Of a stretch of DNA of 64,000 bases, positions 34,796 to 46,829 are shown one piece after another. Source of the DNA: Typhlomys cinereus (Eukaryota; Chordata; Mammalia; Rodentia; Platacanthomyidae); the NCBI GenBank assembly GCA_023101885.1, contig JALPQD010000213.1, forward strand, positions 1,559,001-1,623,000, in the 5' to 3' direction. A program made the position numbers and the translations under genes. Numbering within the stretch: the first letter of the stretch is position 1; the number at the start of each line of letters is the position of its first letter. The notes under the pieces are model-generated. The model saw only the letters and a program-made list of their open reading frames with translations, was not told where the DNA came from and did not search any database.

Positions 34796-35809
34796 GTCTG
34801 TCGTGAGTAAGTAAATGTGCCTCTTCTAGGACAAGGTAGTTCAAACCATGATCATCTCTTTGACTTTCCCGTCTCCAGCCCTGGTGAGGTTTCAGGGTTT
34901 GAGTCGTCCACACATCAGCATCAGTATTTCAGTCAGTAGGCTAGCATGAACTTTCTTTGTGATGGCACAGAGATTTGGAGATTTATTCATTATTGCAGCA
35001 AGCCTAGCCCAGCCTGACTAACACTCGTGGCCTTCAAGGCCCTTCTTGAAATGTTTCATGCCTGATTCTCCAGATTCATGTGCATTTCCATTGCAACCCC
35101 TGTAATTCCTCCATTGTACAGTTTCTGTTTTCTACTTTAGGATGTTTACACATGTCATTGCTCCGTTGGGAACACTTCACTGTACCTGTTAGCTAACTTA
35201 ATGCTTAACTCTCACATCACTCACCTGTTCCTTGGTGGGCTTTATTTATTTTAAAATCTGTTCTTTCATTGATCTTCCCTTTCACAGAACTTTATTCCTG
35301 TCCTTCATAACATTTCATTCAGTACTTAATTATGTTTCTTTGTACGATGTTTCTCTTTTCTTTCTAACCTCGGTGCTCTTATTGCAAGAGAAAAAGCTAT
35401 TTTGTTTGTTACTGTTTAAAGGATATGAGATAGGGACGTAATATATAAATGTATGAATATTTGTCAGCCATTATATTATTTATGGTTGAACAAAGACATT
35501 GCTTATTTTGAACTCATTGTGAAGACCCCAAGTGAAGAACGTCTGCTGTGTACTGTTTTGTGGAGTGAAATAATGGTGAAAATGGAGAATTTGTAAGACA
35601 GTTGTATGTCTTACATATATGATATGGCTTAAAGTGTGTTACCAAAAGACTCATGTACATATGTTGTTATTGAGACGATGGGATCTTTAAGAAGTGGAGC
35701 CTCCTTTGTGTGGGTTGATTAATGCTTTCGTTTCTGGAGTGCACTCTTGCTCTGGCATGAACTATGAGGAGAGCTTTGTCTAGTGTGTGTGATGCCCAAG
35801 TTTAGATCC
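34796..35809. other. Unique AT-rich sequence, no gene seen
   Basis: No repeat or exon recognised. Confidence 0.4.
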
Positions 35810-35811
35810 CC

Positions 35812-35864
35812 AACTTTCTCTTCCTCTCTGTCTCTCTGTCTCTGTCTCTGTCTCTGTCTCTGTC

Positions 35865-35911
<47 letters not shown>

Positions 35912-35912
35912 T
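35812..35912. repeat. Compound (TCTG/CTCTGT)n-(TC)n-(CA)n microsatellite
   Basis: A run of TCTCTG units passes into pure TC and then CA. This is the only sizeable non-L1 tract with pyrimidines on the plus strand. Confidence 0.9.
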
Positions 35913-37259
35913 TTTACGAGAACACCTTATAGTAACAGTACCTCCCTGCTTCCCTAGCTGCATACAGAACTGGCTTCCTTCCCCCTTTTCCACCATGGTG
36001 TGAGACATCAGCACGCTGTTTATATCTTTCAGGCACCAGGATCATGAGCCAAATTCCCCTCTTTCTTTCCTAAGTTACTCAGCTTCGGGAATTCTGCTCT
36101 AGCAACTTAAAGCTGAGTTAACCACAGAGCTTGTGCAAAAGCTTCTTGAGATGTCCCTTGCAATTAGCAGGTCACCTTTGCTGATCGTGACAGAAACTTA
36201 GCTATGACTTCTGAAAGCCTGACTAGAGGAGTTCTTCCAATAAGAGATGAAGGATGATAATTGTTTTGTACCACACATGTAACTATGGAAAGGATATATA
36301 TTCTAGGATACATGCACAATTGATAAATAGTATATATGAAATATATTTCAAAGAGAAGTTTATAATCATTATTGTATCTCTCATATCCTGAACAGTAAAA
36401 GGACAGAATGTTTTCATCTTGCTTTCCATCTTTGGATACTAACAGCACATCTTTCATGTATTAGAAGCTGCAAATATTTTATATAAAAGTAAGGGAATGA
36501 ATGAATACATTTATTTTCATTCAGCTGACAAGTACTCAGAGGTGGACAACTGATGCAAATCACAAATAGGAGAAAAAACATGTTCACTGTGTGAAGTACA
36601 AATCTAATGAATACATACAAAAGAATACAAGTGCTTAAGCCCAAATTTTTTCAAAGGGATTAGAGAGGAATGTGTGCACACAGGCTTGCATGTATCTGTG
36701 TGTGTTCATGTGTGTGCATGTGTGTGCGTGCATGTGTGTGTGTGCATGTGTGTGTGATAATGGCCGGCACTTTAAACACTGCAAACCTAATGTCTCTGAG
36801 ATAATGAAACCTCATACCTAGATTCACACCCAAGGAGCTGAGACAGAGATGGGTGACGTGTGACACCATGAAGAGCTAAAATGATTTCTCATTGTCGATT
36901 TCATTCCGTTCCCAGCCAAGGATGTACGAAAGATGCAGAGGAGAGACGATATGAAAACACCAGTTAGAGTGCTTGGAAGAAATAAAACACTGAACAGAGA
37001 GAAGGCCTGGATCCTTCCCCATCTGCCAGCTTAGTTCTTTATAAACAAAACAACTCTAAACTCCTGCTTCACACCAATCACTAACCTGATCCCTGACCTT
37101 GTTCCCATTTCTGGGTGTGGGTGAGGCCTCATCTGGAGACAGTCTGACCCACAGTCATAACAGGGACTTCAGTTCCCCTCAGGGGGCCACTCTGTGCAGG
37201 GCGATTGCTTCCCTGGGCCTTACACTCCTCAGCACTCCAGCTTTTAATGCCTTATTCAT
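35913..37259. other. Unique sequence with a TG-rich patch
   Basis: An imperfect TGTGTGCATG patch lies at 36670-36755. No gene or interspersed repeat recognised otherwise. Confidence 0.4.
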
Positions 37260-37339
37260 CAATTTTCTTAGAGTTGCAGCTCCAAATAAGGAGGGAGGGG
37301 GGAGGAGGGGGGAGTGGGGCGAGTGGCATTCTGGATAAA

Positions 37340-37520
37340 AAGGACAACCCTGTCAAAACATGACAGCCTGTCCAATCGCTGCTTTATACTATTCATAGAA
37401 AATGCCAAATTCTGCAAATAGTAACCACATGTACATTGGCTTGCACACTCCGGGTGCTGCTGCAAAAGGAGCCGTTTTTCATTTTAACGTGTCATCAAAG
37501 GTGGTGGAAATATGCTAGCC
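37340..37520. promoter_or_regulatory. Candidate conserved noncoding element
   Basis: Repeat-free, evenly mixed sequence (for example 'ccaaattctgcaaatagtaacc', 'ggagccgtttttcatttt') downstream of a G-rich patch at about 37291-37320. Texture suggests constraint; no frame or splice structure. Confidence 0.3.
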
Positions 37521-38499
37521 TTCTAGGTTTAACCCGAGAGGCCGTTCAGGGCCTCGAAGTTCAAGAGGGGCAGCACATCCCCTCACGGAGATAACAGTTG
37601 CAGGAATCCTGGACTGACTTCTCTAACCTGCCGCACAAACCTAAGATTCTATTCAAGAATCTGTTTCCTGGACCTTTTTATTCGCAGCCACGAGATCATA
37701 ACAGAGAGGAGCCCACATCAGGCGTGCAGGGAACGCTGGTTTTGTCGGACTGGGGGAGCAGAAGGAAAACAACTGGGGGAGCTATGGAAGGAAGGACGTG
37801 GCTCCATTGGGATACCCTTTGGGCTCAACAATAGTGCACAGACTAGGGAGACTTCATATTCCCGCCCACTGGATGCTGCTCTGTGGTTCTGTGGATCTCA
37901 GGACTGTCTGCTTAGCTCGGTTTTCAGGCCAATTGTCCTTTCTCTGCACCTGACCCAAACTGCTTTCACCGAACACTAAAAAAGAATCAGGACACAGAAC
38001 TGAGTATAGGATGAACAGCTCACGCTTAGTCAACCTGACTCAAGAGCGGTCAGCAAGCACCGAAGCTGCCTGAGCCCTGTGCTGGATGCTTCTAATATTT
38101 TCTACATGGCAATTTGCTTTGAAGGAGCGTCTTGTTTATTCTCTCCTCTGTAACAAATAGGCTCTGTGCACTGCCGTAAATCTCCCTCAGTCTGGACACT
38201 ACGGCCCTCGGGAGTTTGTGCTTTTTGCTCCCAAGGCCTGCGGACATCTGAACCTCCCCTCCCCCGACCCCTCACCCCCACCCCCATCCCACACGCTCTC
38301 TGCAGCATGTGCTCTTGTCTGTGACAACTAGTTCAAAATATCTGTTCTGGTTTCTGGTTTCTGGTTGTCATAACCAAGCCATCCCTTCGAGTGTGAGGGA
38401 ACGTCTATTTCCACCGACTGCAGTCCTGGGCGGGCAAAGCATCCCAGGAAATAGCCTGGGCCTGCTCTGCCCGGGGCTGAAGGGGAGGTGATGAACGTC
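37521..38499. other. Unique, GC-richer sequence, no gene seen
   Basis: Higher GC than most of the window with a C-rich patch at about 38254-38292. Reading frames are short and unrecognised. Confidence 0.4.
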
Positions 38500-38650
38500 A
38501 GGGGCTTCTGCCTGCAGCCGTCAGAACACAGGCCCCAGCTTATCCTTTCTAATGGCCATAAATAAATGACGGAAGTTTTAGGCACCAGACTAGTGAATTG
38601 GTGGCTAAGCCTCAGGCTTTTATCTCCCTGACCTCTGTTTGAACTCAACC
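38500..38650. promoter_or_regulatory. Candidate conserved noncoding element
   Basis: Contains 'ggccataaataaatgacgg' beside balanced repeat-free sequence. The CDX/HOX-like 'ccataaa' motif and low CpG decay are the grounds. Conservation untested. Confidence 0.25.
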
Positions 38651-40591
38651 TTGGTTCCTAAGTGCAGGGCAGACAAAGTGGGGTGGGAGGAAGGTTTCTT
38701 ATCGACATGGCCACCCCTTCCAGCCAAACATAAAGAAATATGATGCCCGTGTGTGCCTGTGACTTGGGGGCGACAGGGGGTACGGGAAGATTTGTAGGAA
38801 CCAAGCACACAGAGCTAAACGCTATTATTTCTCCATGCCTGGCCACTGCTTTGAGAATTTAATAGAGAACATATTAAGTGATTTCAATAGTGTTTACTGG
38901 GACAGGGGCAAATGAGAGACAATGCCCATACCACTAAGGCGACACAGGTTTAAATTCACCATCACTTCAGGAACCAGGAAATAAAGATTTCCAGTGCATA
39001 CAAATTCTAATAATTTATATTCATGAATTCATGAATATGTTCCTCAATGTGCCCAAACACTTGGTACAGAGCATTCCATTTAACCCTCAAAACACTATGA
39101 CATACTTACCACAATTTTTTTTAATTTTCTGGATGAGGAAGCCGTGATATGGAGATGTTATATAATTTAGCTAAGGTTTGGAAAATGGTGGTGATAGAAT
39201 AAAACTCCCTAACTGTTCAACAACATTGCATCATTTCCATGAAGAAGTTTGATGAATGTGAAGTACTAGTTTCTATATGTGATGGTCTAATCACACATTC
39301 ATACTTGTTGTCTAACATTTCTGATTGTTCTTGTGAGTCAGGTAGGCAGACACAGGGAATAGTTTAGTGACTTGGGATTTTGCCTAGTTTGTATTTTATA
39401 AACCTTTTTTCTAATGCACTTGGCATCTTGAGACCCTTGCCTGTGCATGTACTGTGAACACACACCCATTCTGAACAATACACTTAGCAACTTGTTAGCA
39501 ACCTAAGACCCCCTCCCCTATACAGAGCTACATTTGCACCTCTTTCTAAGTAATGGGATACGTTTTTCTTCCCTCTAACAACCATCAAATTTAGATTCAA
39601 TCCCATTGCATTCTTCATGTCTGGGTATGAAAATGGGAAGACTAATGTTGTTTTGTATATACAGATAATAAAGGGAAACATTGTCCTTCAATGAACTTTC
39701 AGAGAGATTTCTCCACCTACCATTTTATGCCTGTGCATTCCTAGGCATGCATCTTATTAAAATCAGATGGAAACACATTCTAGGCACATGGGAAAGGGCA
39801 TGTGCAAAGGTCTAGGTAATCCAATCCTGCCAATCAAAAAGAGAACCATCCCACCTACATTCCTAGTAGATAAACTCTCCCTACTCTTGAACTCCATGAA
39901 AGGGAGACCTCAAGCAATAATTAAGTCACTCGTGACTCACTGTCAATCTGGACAGAGAATCCCTTTCTAATCTCTTCTCTCACTTTGTCTTGAAAGATTC
40001 CTTGCTGTTTTGCGATCTGTATGCGCTTTTATTTCCTCCTTGCACAAGAAACCAAGGTCTGGGAAAGATTTGACCTAGACCTTAAACACCCTGGAGCTGA
40101 CTACTTAGCTCTGTGCAGCCCAAGTTCTCCTTTGGATAGTGAAACTGACCATGATTTCATCCAATGTCTTTCTGTTGAGATGCATTCCAAATCAAATGAC
40201 CATAGAAAGTATGCAGGCAGGGTTTGGATATTTCTGTAAGGCAGGTGCTCACCATGCCTTCCAGCTAGACTCCTGCATACCTTGCCAAGGCAGAGCTTTT
40301 GGTTCTGAGGTGGTTACCATGATGAACGACCAAGAAACACTGTCCTATGACAGCAGAACCCATTCTCAATGCCATGAATCTGGTTTCATACAAGAGTGAG
40401 TCAACATCTTAAGAATTTGTATGTTTGCTTTGTTTTTTGCCAATGCAGGGCATAGCCAACAGAGTTGTCAGAAGATTTAATCTCAAGTTCCTGACTACTT
40501 GTCTAGAAGCCAGTCTAATTTTTCCATCAAGGCAGACCTATTCTTTCAGGCTATGATTGCCTATATGGGTGAATAAAAACAGCAAAGAAAT
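38651..40591. other. Unique sequence, no gene seen
   Basis: Includes a perfect 22-base palindrome at 39017-39038. No gene or named repeat recognised. Confidence 0.4.
39017..39038. repeat. Perfect 22-bp palindrome
   Basis: The 22 bases are their own reverse complement, centred on a GAATTC between 39027 and 39028. Too short for a transposon end by itself. Confidence 0.85.
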
Positions 40592-40890
40592 GGGAACTGG
40601 AGAGATGGCTCATGGACTAAGCCTTTTGCCTCTCAAGCAAAGGACCTGAGTTCAAATCTCAGATTCCAAATAAAAACTGCCAGTCAGAAATGGCAGTGGC
40701 CTGCACTTCTGTGCCTGGAAGCAGAGCCTGGGAAAACACTAAAGTAAAACAATAAGAAGGGAGAACATCCCAGGATGATTCCCAAAGTGACTGCTGGCTT
40801 CACAGGCACATACACAGTACCCTCTTGTACACATACTACCAGACACCTAGACACCACGTACACATGTACATACCCACACCTACATGTGCA
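40592..40890 (+). repeat. Dip-like T+ SINE, older subfamily
   Basis: Head 'gggaactggagagatggctc', B box-like 'gagttcaaatctcag', then 'ggcagtggcctgcacttctg' and 'ggatgattcccaaagtgac', ending in a decayed CA-rich tail. Few CpGs remain. Confidence 0.85.
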
Positions 40891-43622
40891 AAAATGCTTC
40901 AGTGAAATTATTGACCATACTAACTAACTTTCCAGTTTATTGTCCTTCATTGCAAGGAAGTTATAGTTGTAAGGATTTGAAGCAACTGATCACATCACAA
41001 CCAGGGAAAGTAGAGGGCAGTGAATCGGCGCATACATATGTGCCTACTCACTCTCTCCAGCTGTATAAGGTCCTAGACCATCTGTCTAAGGAACAAACCT
41101 GCCCATAATGGACTACGATTTCCCAAGGTAATTAATGCAATTAAGACAACCCTTCAGAGGCATATTCAGTGGCGAATCTTAGAGACTCCCTTTCAAGTGG
41201 GCCTGGAGGGTTGCCTTATAGTTATCAGGTTGACACTCAATAATAACCAACACAAGCACTGATTCTTACAAATGACCTCTAAGTACTAAGGTCTACGTGC
41301 TAAGGAATTTTGAAAGAAGGAAACACTGCTTGTAACATACCTGGGTATTTCCTTGTCCAGTAAGAAGTCTTACCATTCCTTGCCGGATCGCCAGTTCAAA
41401 TTCACCCCCTCTAACCCATATATCCCCCTATCCTCTAACCTCGTAACTGCTCAATTGCCTCATTTCACAATGTTTGAAGTCTTTAAAGTTACAAGTACTT
41501 TGCAAGGCAACATATGCAGATTTGCCCACAGCGGGTGTAATTCACATGGGCTTTCCTCACCATTTGTGGACAGATCGGGTAGACTCACTTTTGCCTCCTC
41601 CATTTCTTCCATGAGGGAGATACAAAAATCTTTATTTTCTATGCCTCTAGGACAGGCATCAAGCACTTAACAAGCATTTTGTTAATGAGCAAGATAAAAG
41701 AATCTTCTAATAAATCCCTTCTTAGACACACCAAAGTTTGAATGATGTGCCAATCAATACACATCTCTGGGAGATATGCATGCAAGAATGATGGTTCTTT
41801 TACTTGGTGAAACTTTCTTCACAGGTCTTCCTCTTCTTACAGCAATAAAAATATGACGAATTGCATGGAAACTTTTCTTTTAAAAGATTTCAATGCCTAA
41901 TTATATGAGAAATAAGTTCACTGAGAATTTTCTAAATTACCAGTGGAAGGGTTTATTTTGAATGGCAATATCTTCTTTCTGCACTGAAACTGGGGGTCTG
42001 TCCTGTAGAATTTGTCTAGATAAGTCAACTGGGGCTCGAAGTGGATTTAAACAGCTGAACCACCTTGGAGGCACAAGCTCAGGCTCTGAACATTACCTTC
42101 ACCTACACAAGCTCAGGAACATTAATTCTACTTCTTTTCCTCAACTATGGAGGAACAAAGGTCACTATATTTTTTTTTGCTGGCAAGACTATAAATGTCT
42201 AATAAAAATAACTTGATTATAGACATTTTTTTTACTTCCAGGTTTAAACAAATTTCTAAGCAGAGATTGTTGAGATATACTTTAAACATACGCCCCCATT
42301 TTCCTGGCAATGTAATTCCATGTTTCTTTCCTCGAAGAGCCGTTCAGAAGTATTTTAAGTAACGTTTCAGAGCCTCCCTTCTGGTTTTCCAGGAAGAGAG
42401 CACACACACATCATGAAGTTGCGGAGGGAAACAGAGACTGCCTACTGACTCCTGTAAAAACTGGGCATGATGTTTAACCACGGAAACCAAACGGGAGGGT
42501 CAAGTCAAAAATACGTAGAGTCCTGTAAACCTGGGAACCTCTTCCTCCTGGTACAAAGCAGACAGCAGGAGGGAGTAGCTAGCAAATGCACTTCTTGGAT
42601 CTTTCTAGTGAAGTGTAGCTATCAAACTGTGATGTCAATTCCAAGCAGATGGGCATGTGAGCCCCACCACCCAGTATAGGCATTTCCCTGACCGAGCCTC
42701 TGCTTTCTGGATGAGAAACGGGTAGATCTAGAAGAGAAAACCCTTTCTTCTCCTGTAGGCACACTGGTTACCCTCTGTTTATTCCAGAATGCCTGTTCAA
42801 AGAAGGCAAAATTTATACCCACACAGTCTTAAAATGCTGACATTCCATATTTTCAGGGACTGTTTACACAGAAAATTAATCAGTTACGGTTTTAAATTTT
42901 AATTAAAGAATGTTTTCCGGTGTTATTGCAAAACAGACAAAAGCTCATAAAACGTATATTTGACTGCTGCTGTGTGTTGTTTTTGGATGGAAGCACAGTC
43001 TTGAGATCAATCATGCATGATATTTTTGTGAACTTTTCTTTTAACGGAACAACCTTCACATAAATTAGGTTCATTAAAAAATATCCATCAAAATAAAAGT
43101 CATTCTGAGAAACTGCTGTTTGGAATTTCCGTTTTCTATCTAATCAGCAGCAAACTACACTTGGTACTTATTCTGTAAATAATAATAGAGGTGGAAAGTG
43201 AGCCCAGCACTCAGTTGCGCAATCAGCTGCTCTGGCCGGGAACCAGGAAGAACCTCTCATGGAGCTGAACATTTTACTCATATTTTGGTCAGGAAGAATT
43301 CCTGGTTCAATGGACATTGGCATGTTGGAAGTATTTTGGATCCAGATATAAATACATATTAGGCATATTTGCAAGATTTATCTTGCATTTTCCATTTCCA
43401 TTTTTTATCTTGTTGCACTTTTGAGTAACAATGAAACACAATTCTCCTGTAAAACTGAGAAAGTATCCACACATATTAAAAGCTCTTTCTATTTCTTTTA
43501 ATCTGCAACTATCATTAATACATTTCTCTACTTTTCTAAAACATCTATTAAAATCACTTGTATATATATTTTCATAAAGCTTTATAACAAGTAGGGTTCA
43601 CATGTTCACAATTCTTGTCTAC
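40891..43622. other. Unique sequence, no gene seen
   Basis: Repeat-poor. A 105-codon plus-strand frame at 41353-41670 is unrecognised. The stretch 42880-43160 has AT-rich balanced texture that could include a conserved noncoding element. Confidence 0.4.
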
Positions 43623-43643
43623 TCAAGGTTCATAATCATTTCT
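43623..43643. repeat. L1 target site duplication, left copy
   Basis: Exact 21-base match to 45068-45088 (core 'aaggttcataatcatttct'). It sits at the 3' side of the minus-strand L1 insertion. Confidence 0.95.
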
Positions 43644-43726
43644 TTTTTTATCTTTCAAAATTTTATTTAATATTGATGTCTCCTCTAAAACGTTGTTGTA
43701 CATTGATATTTCTCTTGTGAATTGAT
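43644..43726 (-). other. 3'-transduced flank of the L1
   Basis: In L1 sense, this is about 75 bases of non-L1 sequence after the L1's own A-rich tail, with an AATAAA (complement at 43662-43667) about 12 bases before a short second poly(A) (T run at 43643-43649) that abuts the target duplication. This is the signature of a transcript that read past the L1 poly(A) signal into source-locus flank. Confidence 0.8.
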
Positions 43727-45067
43727 TTTATTTTTTATAATACATTTTTATTTTTATTTCAGCTCATACAACTTAATAGGTACACCAGTTCCTTCCCTCC
43801 CTCCTCCCCCCCAACCCCCTGCTCTCCCTCCTCTCACCCCTCCCGCCCCATCCCCCTGTACCTCCCGCCCCGATTCCCAGAGTCCTTTCTTGTGCATGCC
43901 TGACTCTCCTCTGGGCCCTCCTCTCCGATGACGTACAAGGACCCAGTGGCATTTCCCTGAACCCTTTCCTGTGTTCCCCTTAAGCATAGGAACACTACTG
44001 TGGCTGTCAATCCCTTGCCTCCAAGGATCTTGGTGCCTTTCGCAGATGCTAGACTTTGTGAGGTCAATAGTGTGTTGGACATTGCACCTGGCATGCAATG
44101 TCCAATTATGATTGCTTCGGCCCTAACTTGTGTGGAGTATCTTGCAAATCATTGCTCCTCCCATCCTTTTGCTCTTACACTCTTACCGCCCCCTCTTCCG
44201 CAAATGTCCCTGAGCTTCAGGATGGGGAGAGATTAGTCTGGCCTAGTTCTAGGTGGTTGATATAGAGTCTCTGAAGTTCTGGATAGTGGTTTGTTGATTT
44301 TCTTTTGCAGCTTTGTTGCTCCTGCAATGCCCTTCACTCCATCGTGATGGGCACTGTATGTCACCCCCTGGCCAGAGAAAGAAAGCTGTTAAACTGGAGT
44401 CTTATTATAAGAGCACATTCAAGGGTAGATGTAATACTTATACCCAAAAGTGGACTCGCAGGTCATATGGCATTTATCAATGGGAGGGGTCAATCACCCA
44501 TTTGCAAAATGGTTACTTTTTAATCTGCCGGACTATATGCCTTCCTCTTCTGGTGAGTTCATACCCCCTTAGTTGTAAATGATCAGGAACAAATGTCTGT
44601 GAACTTAACTAGGTGTCACATTATTTTCTTGCAGTCCTTGATGGTGGCCTATTTTCTCTACTGTAACATGGTCACTTCTCTCCTTGTTTCTGGTGTGGCC
44701 CTCCAACCCCATCCCTCCTGTTCATAATCCTTGCAATTACTGTAGGTAATACATAGATTTACCTATGAGTGTCTCAGGATGGGCTGGGTGGGTTTGGTAT
44801 TAGGAGCCACCTATTAGGGAGTACATACGGCGCTTAATTTTCTGGGTCTGGGATACTTCACTTAATATAATTGTTTCTAATGACATCCATTTCCCGGCAA
44901 ATTCCAGTAATTCATCATTTTTGATGGCTGAGTAGTACTCCATTATATAGATGTACCACAGTTTCCTTATCCATTCGTCAACTGTTGGACATTTGGGTTG
45001 ATTCCATGTCTTTGCTATTGTAAACAGTGCTGCTATGAACATGGTCGTGCTTGTGCTATCGAGATGA
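43727..45067 (-). mobile_element. LINE-1, 5'-truncated (ORF2 C-terminus plus 3' UTR)
   Basis: Minus-strand L1 of about 1.34 kb. It starts at 45067 with the ORF2 C-terminus: about 90 residues with MFIAALFTIAKTWNQPKCPT, WYIYIMEYYSAIKNDE and ETIILSEVSQTQK, ending MYSLIGGS at a stop near 44800. This is the C-terminal domain of L1 ORF2p, downstream of the reverse transcriptase. A 3' UTR of about 1.06 kb follows, with a G-rich polypurine tract (complement of about 43793-43872), then an A-rich tail. No endonuclease or reverse transcriptase domain remains, so it cannot mobilise itself. The open frame upstream of 45067 is flank. Confidence 0.95.
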
Positions 45068-45088
45068 TCAAGGTTCATAATCATTTCT
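45068..45088. repeat. L1 target site duplication, right copy
   Basis: Exact 21-base partner of 43623-43643. The empty-site junction would read tttct/aaaa on the plus strand, a close variant of the L1 endonuclease preference TTTT/AA. Confidence 0.95.
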
Positions 45089-45149
45089 AAAACCACAGTA
45101 ATGAATAGTTAAGGTGGCCATATCTCACATTAAAGTAATGTGTAGTATT

Positions 45150-45537
45150 GTTGCAGTTCACCTGCATGGTTGCTGATAAATGACCATCAAACTGTCCGGT
45201 TACAGTTCTCAGTCCAGCTTTATGGGAGAGCATGCACCAACACCAGGGCCAAAGGAACTGGCCTCACCATCACCACATAATGGCTGAGAGAGGAACATCC
45301 TTACTTGCCAGACCAACATGTCTAGCCAAGTGTACAAAAGGTTGTCGACACTCTTAACCAGCTCTCTGTATTTTATTCCAGGGCCTAGTCCTACCCACCA
45401 TGGGCTGGGCCTTTCCCATTAGCTAGATACTTTCCTGCAGGTTTGCTCTGGGCTTAACTCAACCATTAATTCTCTACAAATGTGCCCAGAGCCCAAATCC
45501 CCAGGAGTCAAGTTGACACCTGTAACTAACTATGACA
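45150..45537 (+). repeat. 400-base interspersed repeat, copy 2
   Basis: Reverse complement of the repeat at 30397-30815 along its length: 'cctgcatggttgctgataaatgaccatc' at the left, 'ccatgggctgggccttt' in the middle and 'gtcaagttgacacctgtaactaactatgac' at the right. Lies 60 bases beyond the L1 insertion. Class not resolved. Confidence 0.7.
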
Positions 45538-46204
45538 AATACCAAGTAAAGTTTGCTTTTCTTTCAAGTACGTTTATGGCATTCTAATTAACTATGAAGC
45601 AAATAACCTGTTACAATGTTTACGTGATACATGGCTTTCTGACTTCACTTTTTCCTTTCACGGGAACTTTCCATATCCACACACAAACTATATTCTTAGT
45701 TTCTTGGACAACAATGTAAAGTATTATATCTTGGCTCATATTTCATCACATCTCAATATTTGTAGGGAAGACACTGTTTGCAGGGTAGGCAGAATAGATT
45801 TATCCACTGTCTTTGCAAATCAGTCTAAATGAGATGGTACCCAGCACTGGGGAATGAAGGCTTTCTGAGAACTTGTGAACTCGCTTTGCAACATGATAGG
45901 TAACTTAACACTTATTCTAGTTAATTATGGTGATATTCATGTTTCTCTAACTTTTCCAAACACTTTCAGCCAAAAACATGTAATATTCCTTATTCAAATT
46001 TAGGAGCACAATATTTTCAATTAACCACGTGTGTTCCCTTTTACCACTGCTCAATAAGAACTAGGATTTTTTGGCGTAGAAGCCACATTATGTTTTAGTT
46101 GGGTCTTCTCATTTCAATAACTTGATCTTGATAACCCCTTCAGCTGATCTGTTAGTTGATTGTGGGTGCAGTTTACAACTGAGCTTAGCCATCATATAGT
46201 GTGT
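45538..46204. other. Unique AT-rich sequence, no gene seen
   Basis: No repeat or exon recognised. Confidence 0.4.
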
Positions 46205-46322
46205 ATGCACGTGTACATGTGTGTGTGTGTATTTACATGTATTTGGTACTGAGAATCAAACCTAGGGCTTTATGCACGATAAGCAGGCATTTTACTATAA
46301 AGCTGCTTACTGAGCTCTGGAA
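46205..46322 (-). repeat. ID/B-type SINE fragment
   Basis: A short TG-rich part followed by 'tttggtactgagaatcaaacctagggctttatgcacgataagcaggcattttac...ctgagctctgg', the reverse complement of an ID-like head with its B box. Old. Confidence 0.65.
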
Positions 46323-46534
46323 TTCTATTTCTTAAATATTATTACAAAGTAATAAAAAACTGAGACCAAAAAAAGAGGCTTTCAATTTGCATGTTTTATG
46401 TATCAAAATAAAACAACCTAATAATGTATCAGAATGTATCAGAAACAACCTAATAATCATTCCAAAAATAGGTCATTTTAACTAAATTATAGTAATCTGT
46501 TTCTGGGGTTATTGTACATGTGGTTTTAAAAGTT

Positions 46535-46740
46535 GGGGGAGCTGGAGAGATGACTCAGAGATGAACCCTCTGCTTCCAAGCAACAGGAACTGAGTTTGAA
46601 TTCCAAATCCCATGTAAAAACATCAGATAGAAATGGCAGTAGCCTGTACTTCCTGCTCTGGAAGGCAGAGGCTGGGCAACCTTACAGCAAAGCAAAACCA
46701 AGGTAGAAACAATACAGGATGATTCTTGAATATAAAAAAT
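46535..46740 (+). repeat. Dip-like T+ SINE, older subfamily
   Basis: Head 'gggggagctggagagatgactcagag', B box-like 'gagtttgaattcc', 'aatggcagtagcctgtacttcctgctctgg' and 'aggatgattcttg'. The CA tail is reduced to an AT-rich remnant. Confidence 0.8.
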
Positions 46741-46829
46741 ATGTGATGCACATAAATAATACATAATGATATATAACATGAGAAAATATTTATAAAGCAC
46801 ATATATAAAAAGACATAAATCAGAAACAT

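Noticed and set aside
34302..34913. 203-codon minus-strand frame rich in Ser, Pro and Leu
   Set aside because: Produced by the G/A-only repeat tract; low complexity.
44800..45096. 98-codon frame as a host gene
   Set aside because: Its sequence is the C-terminus of L1 ORF2p, and its first nine or so codons come from the target-site flank.
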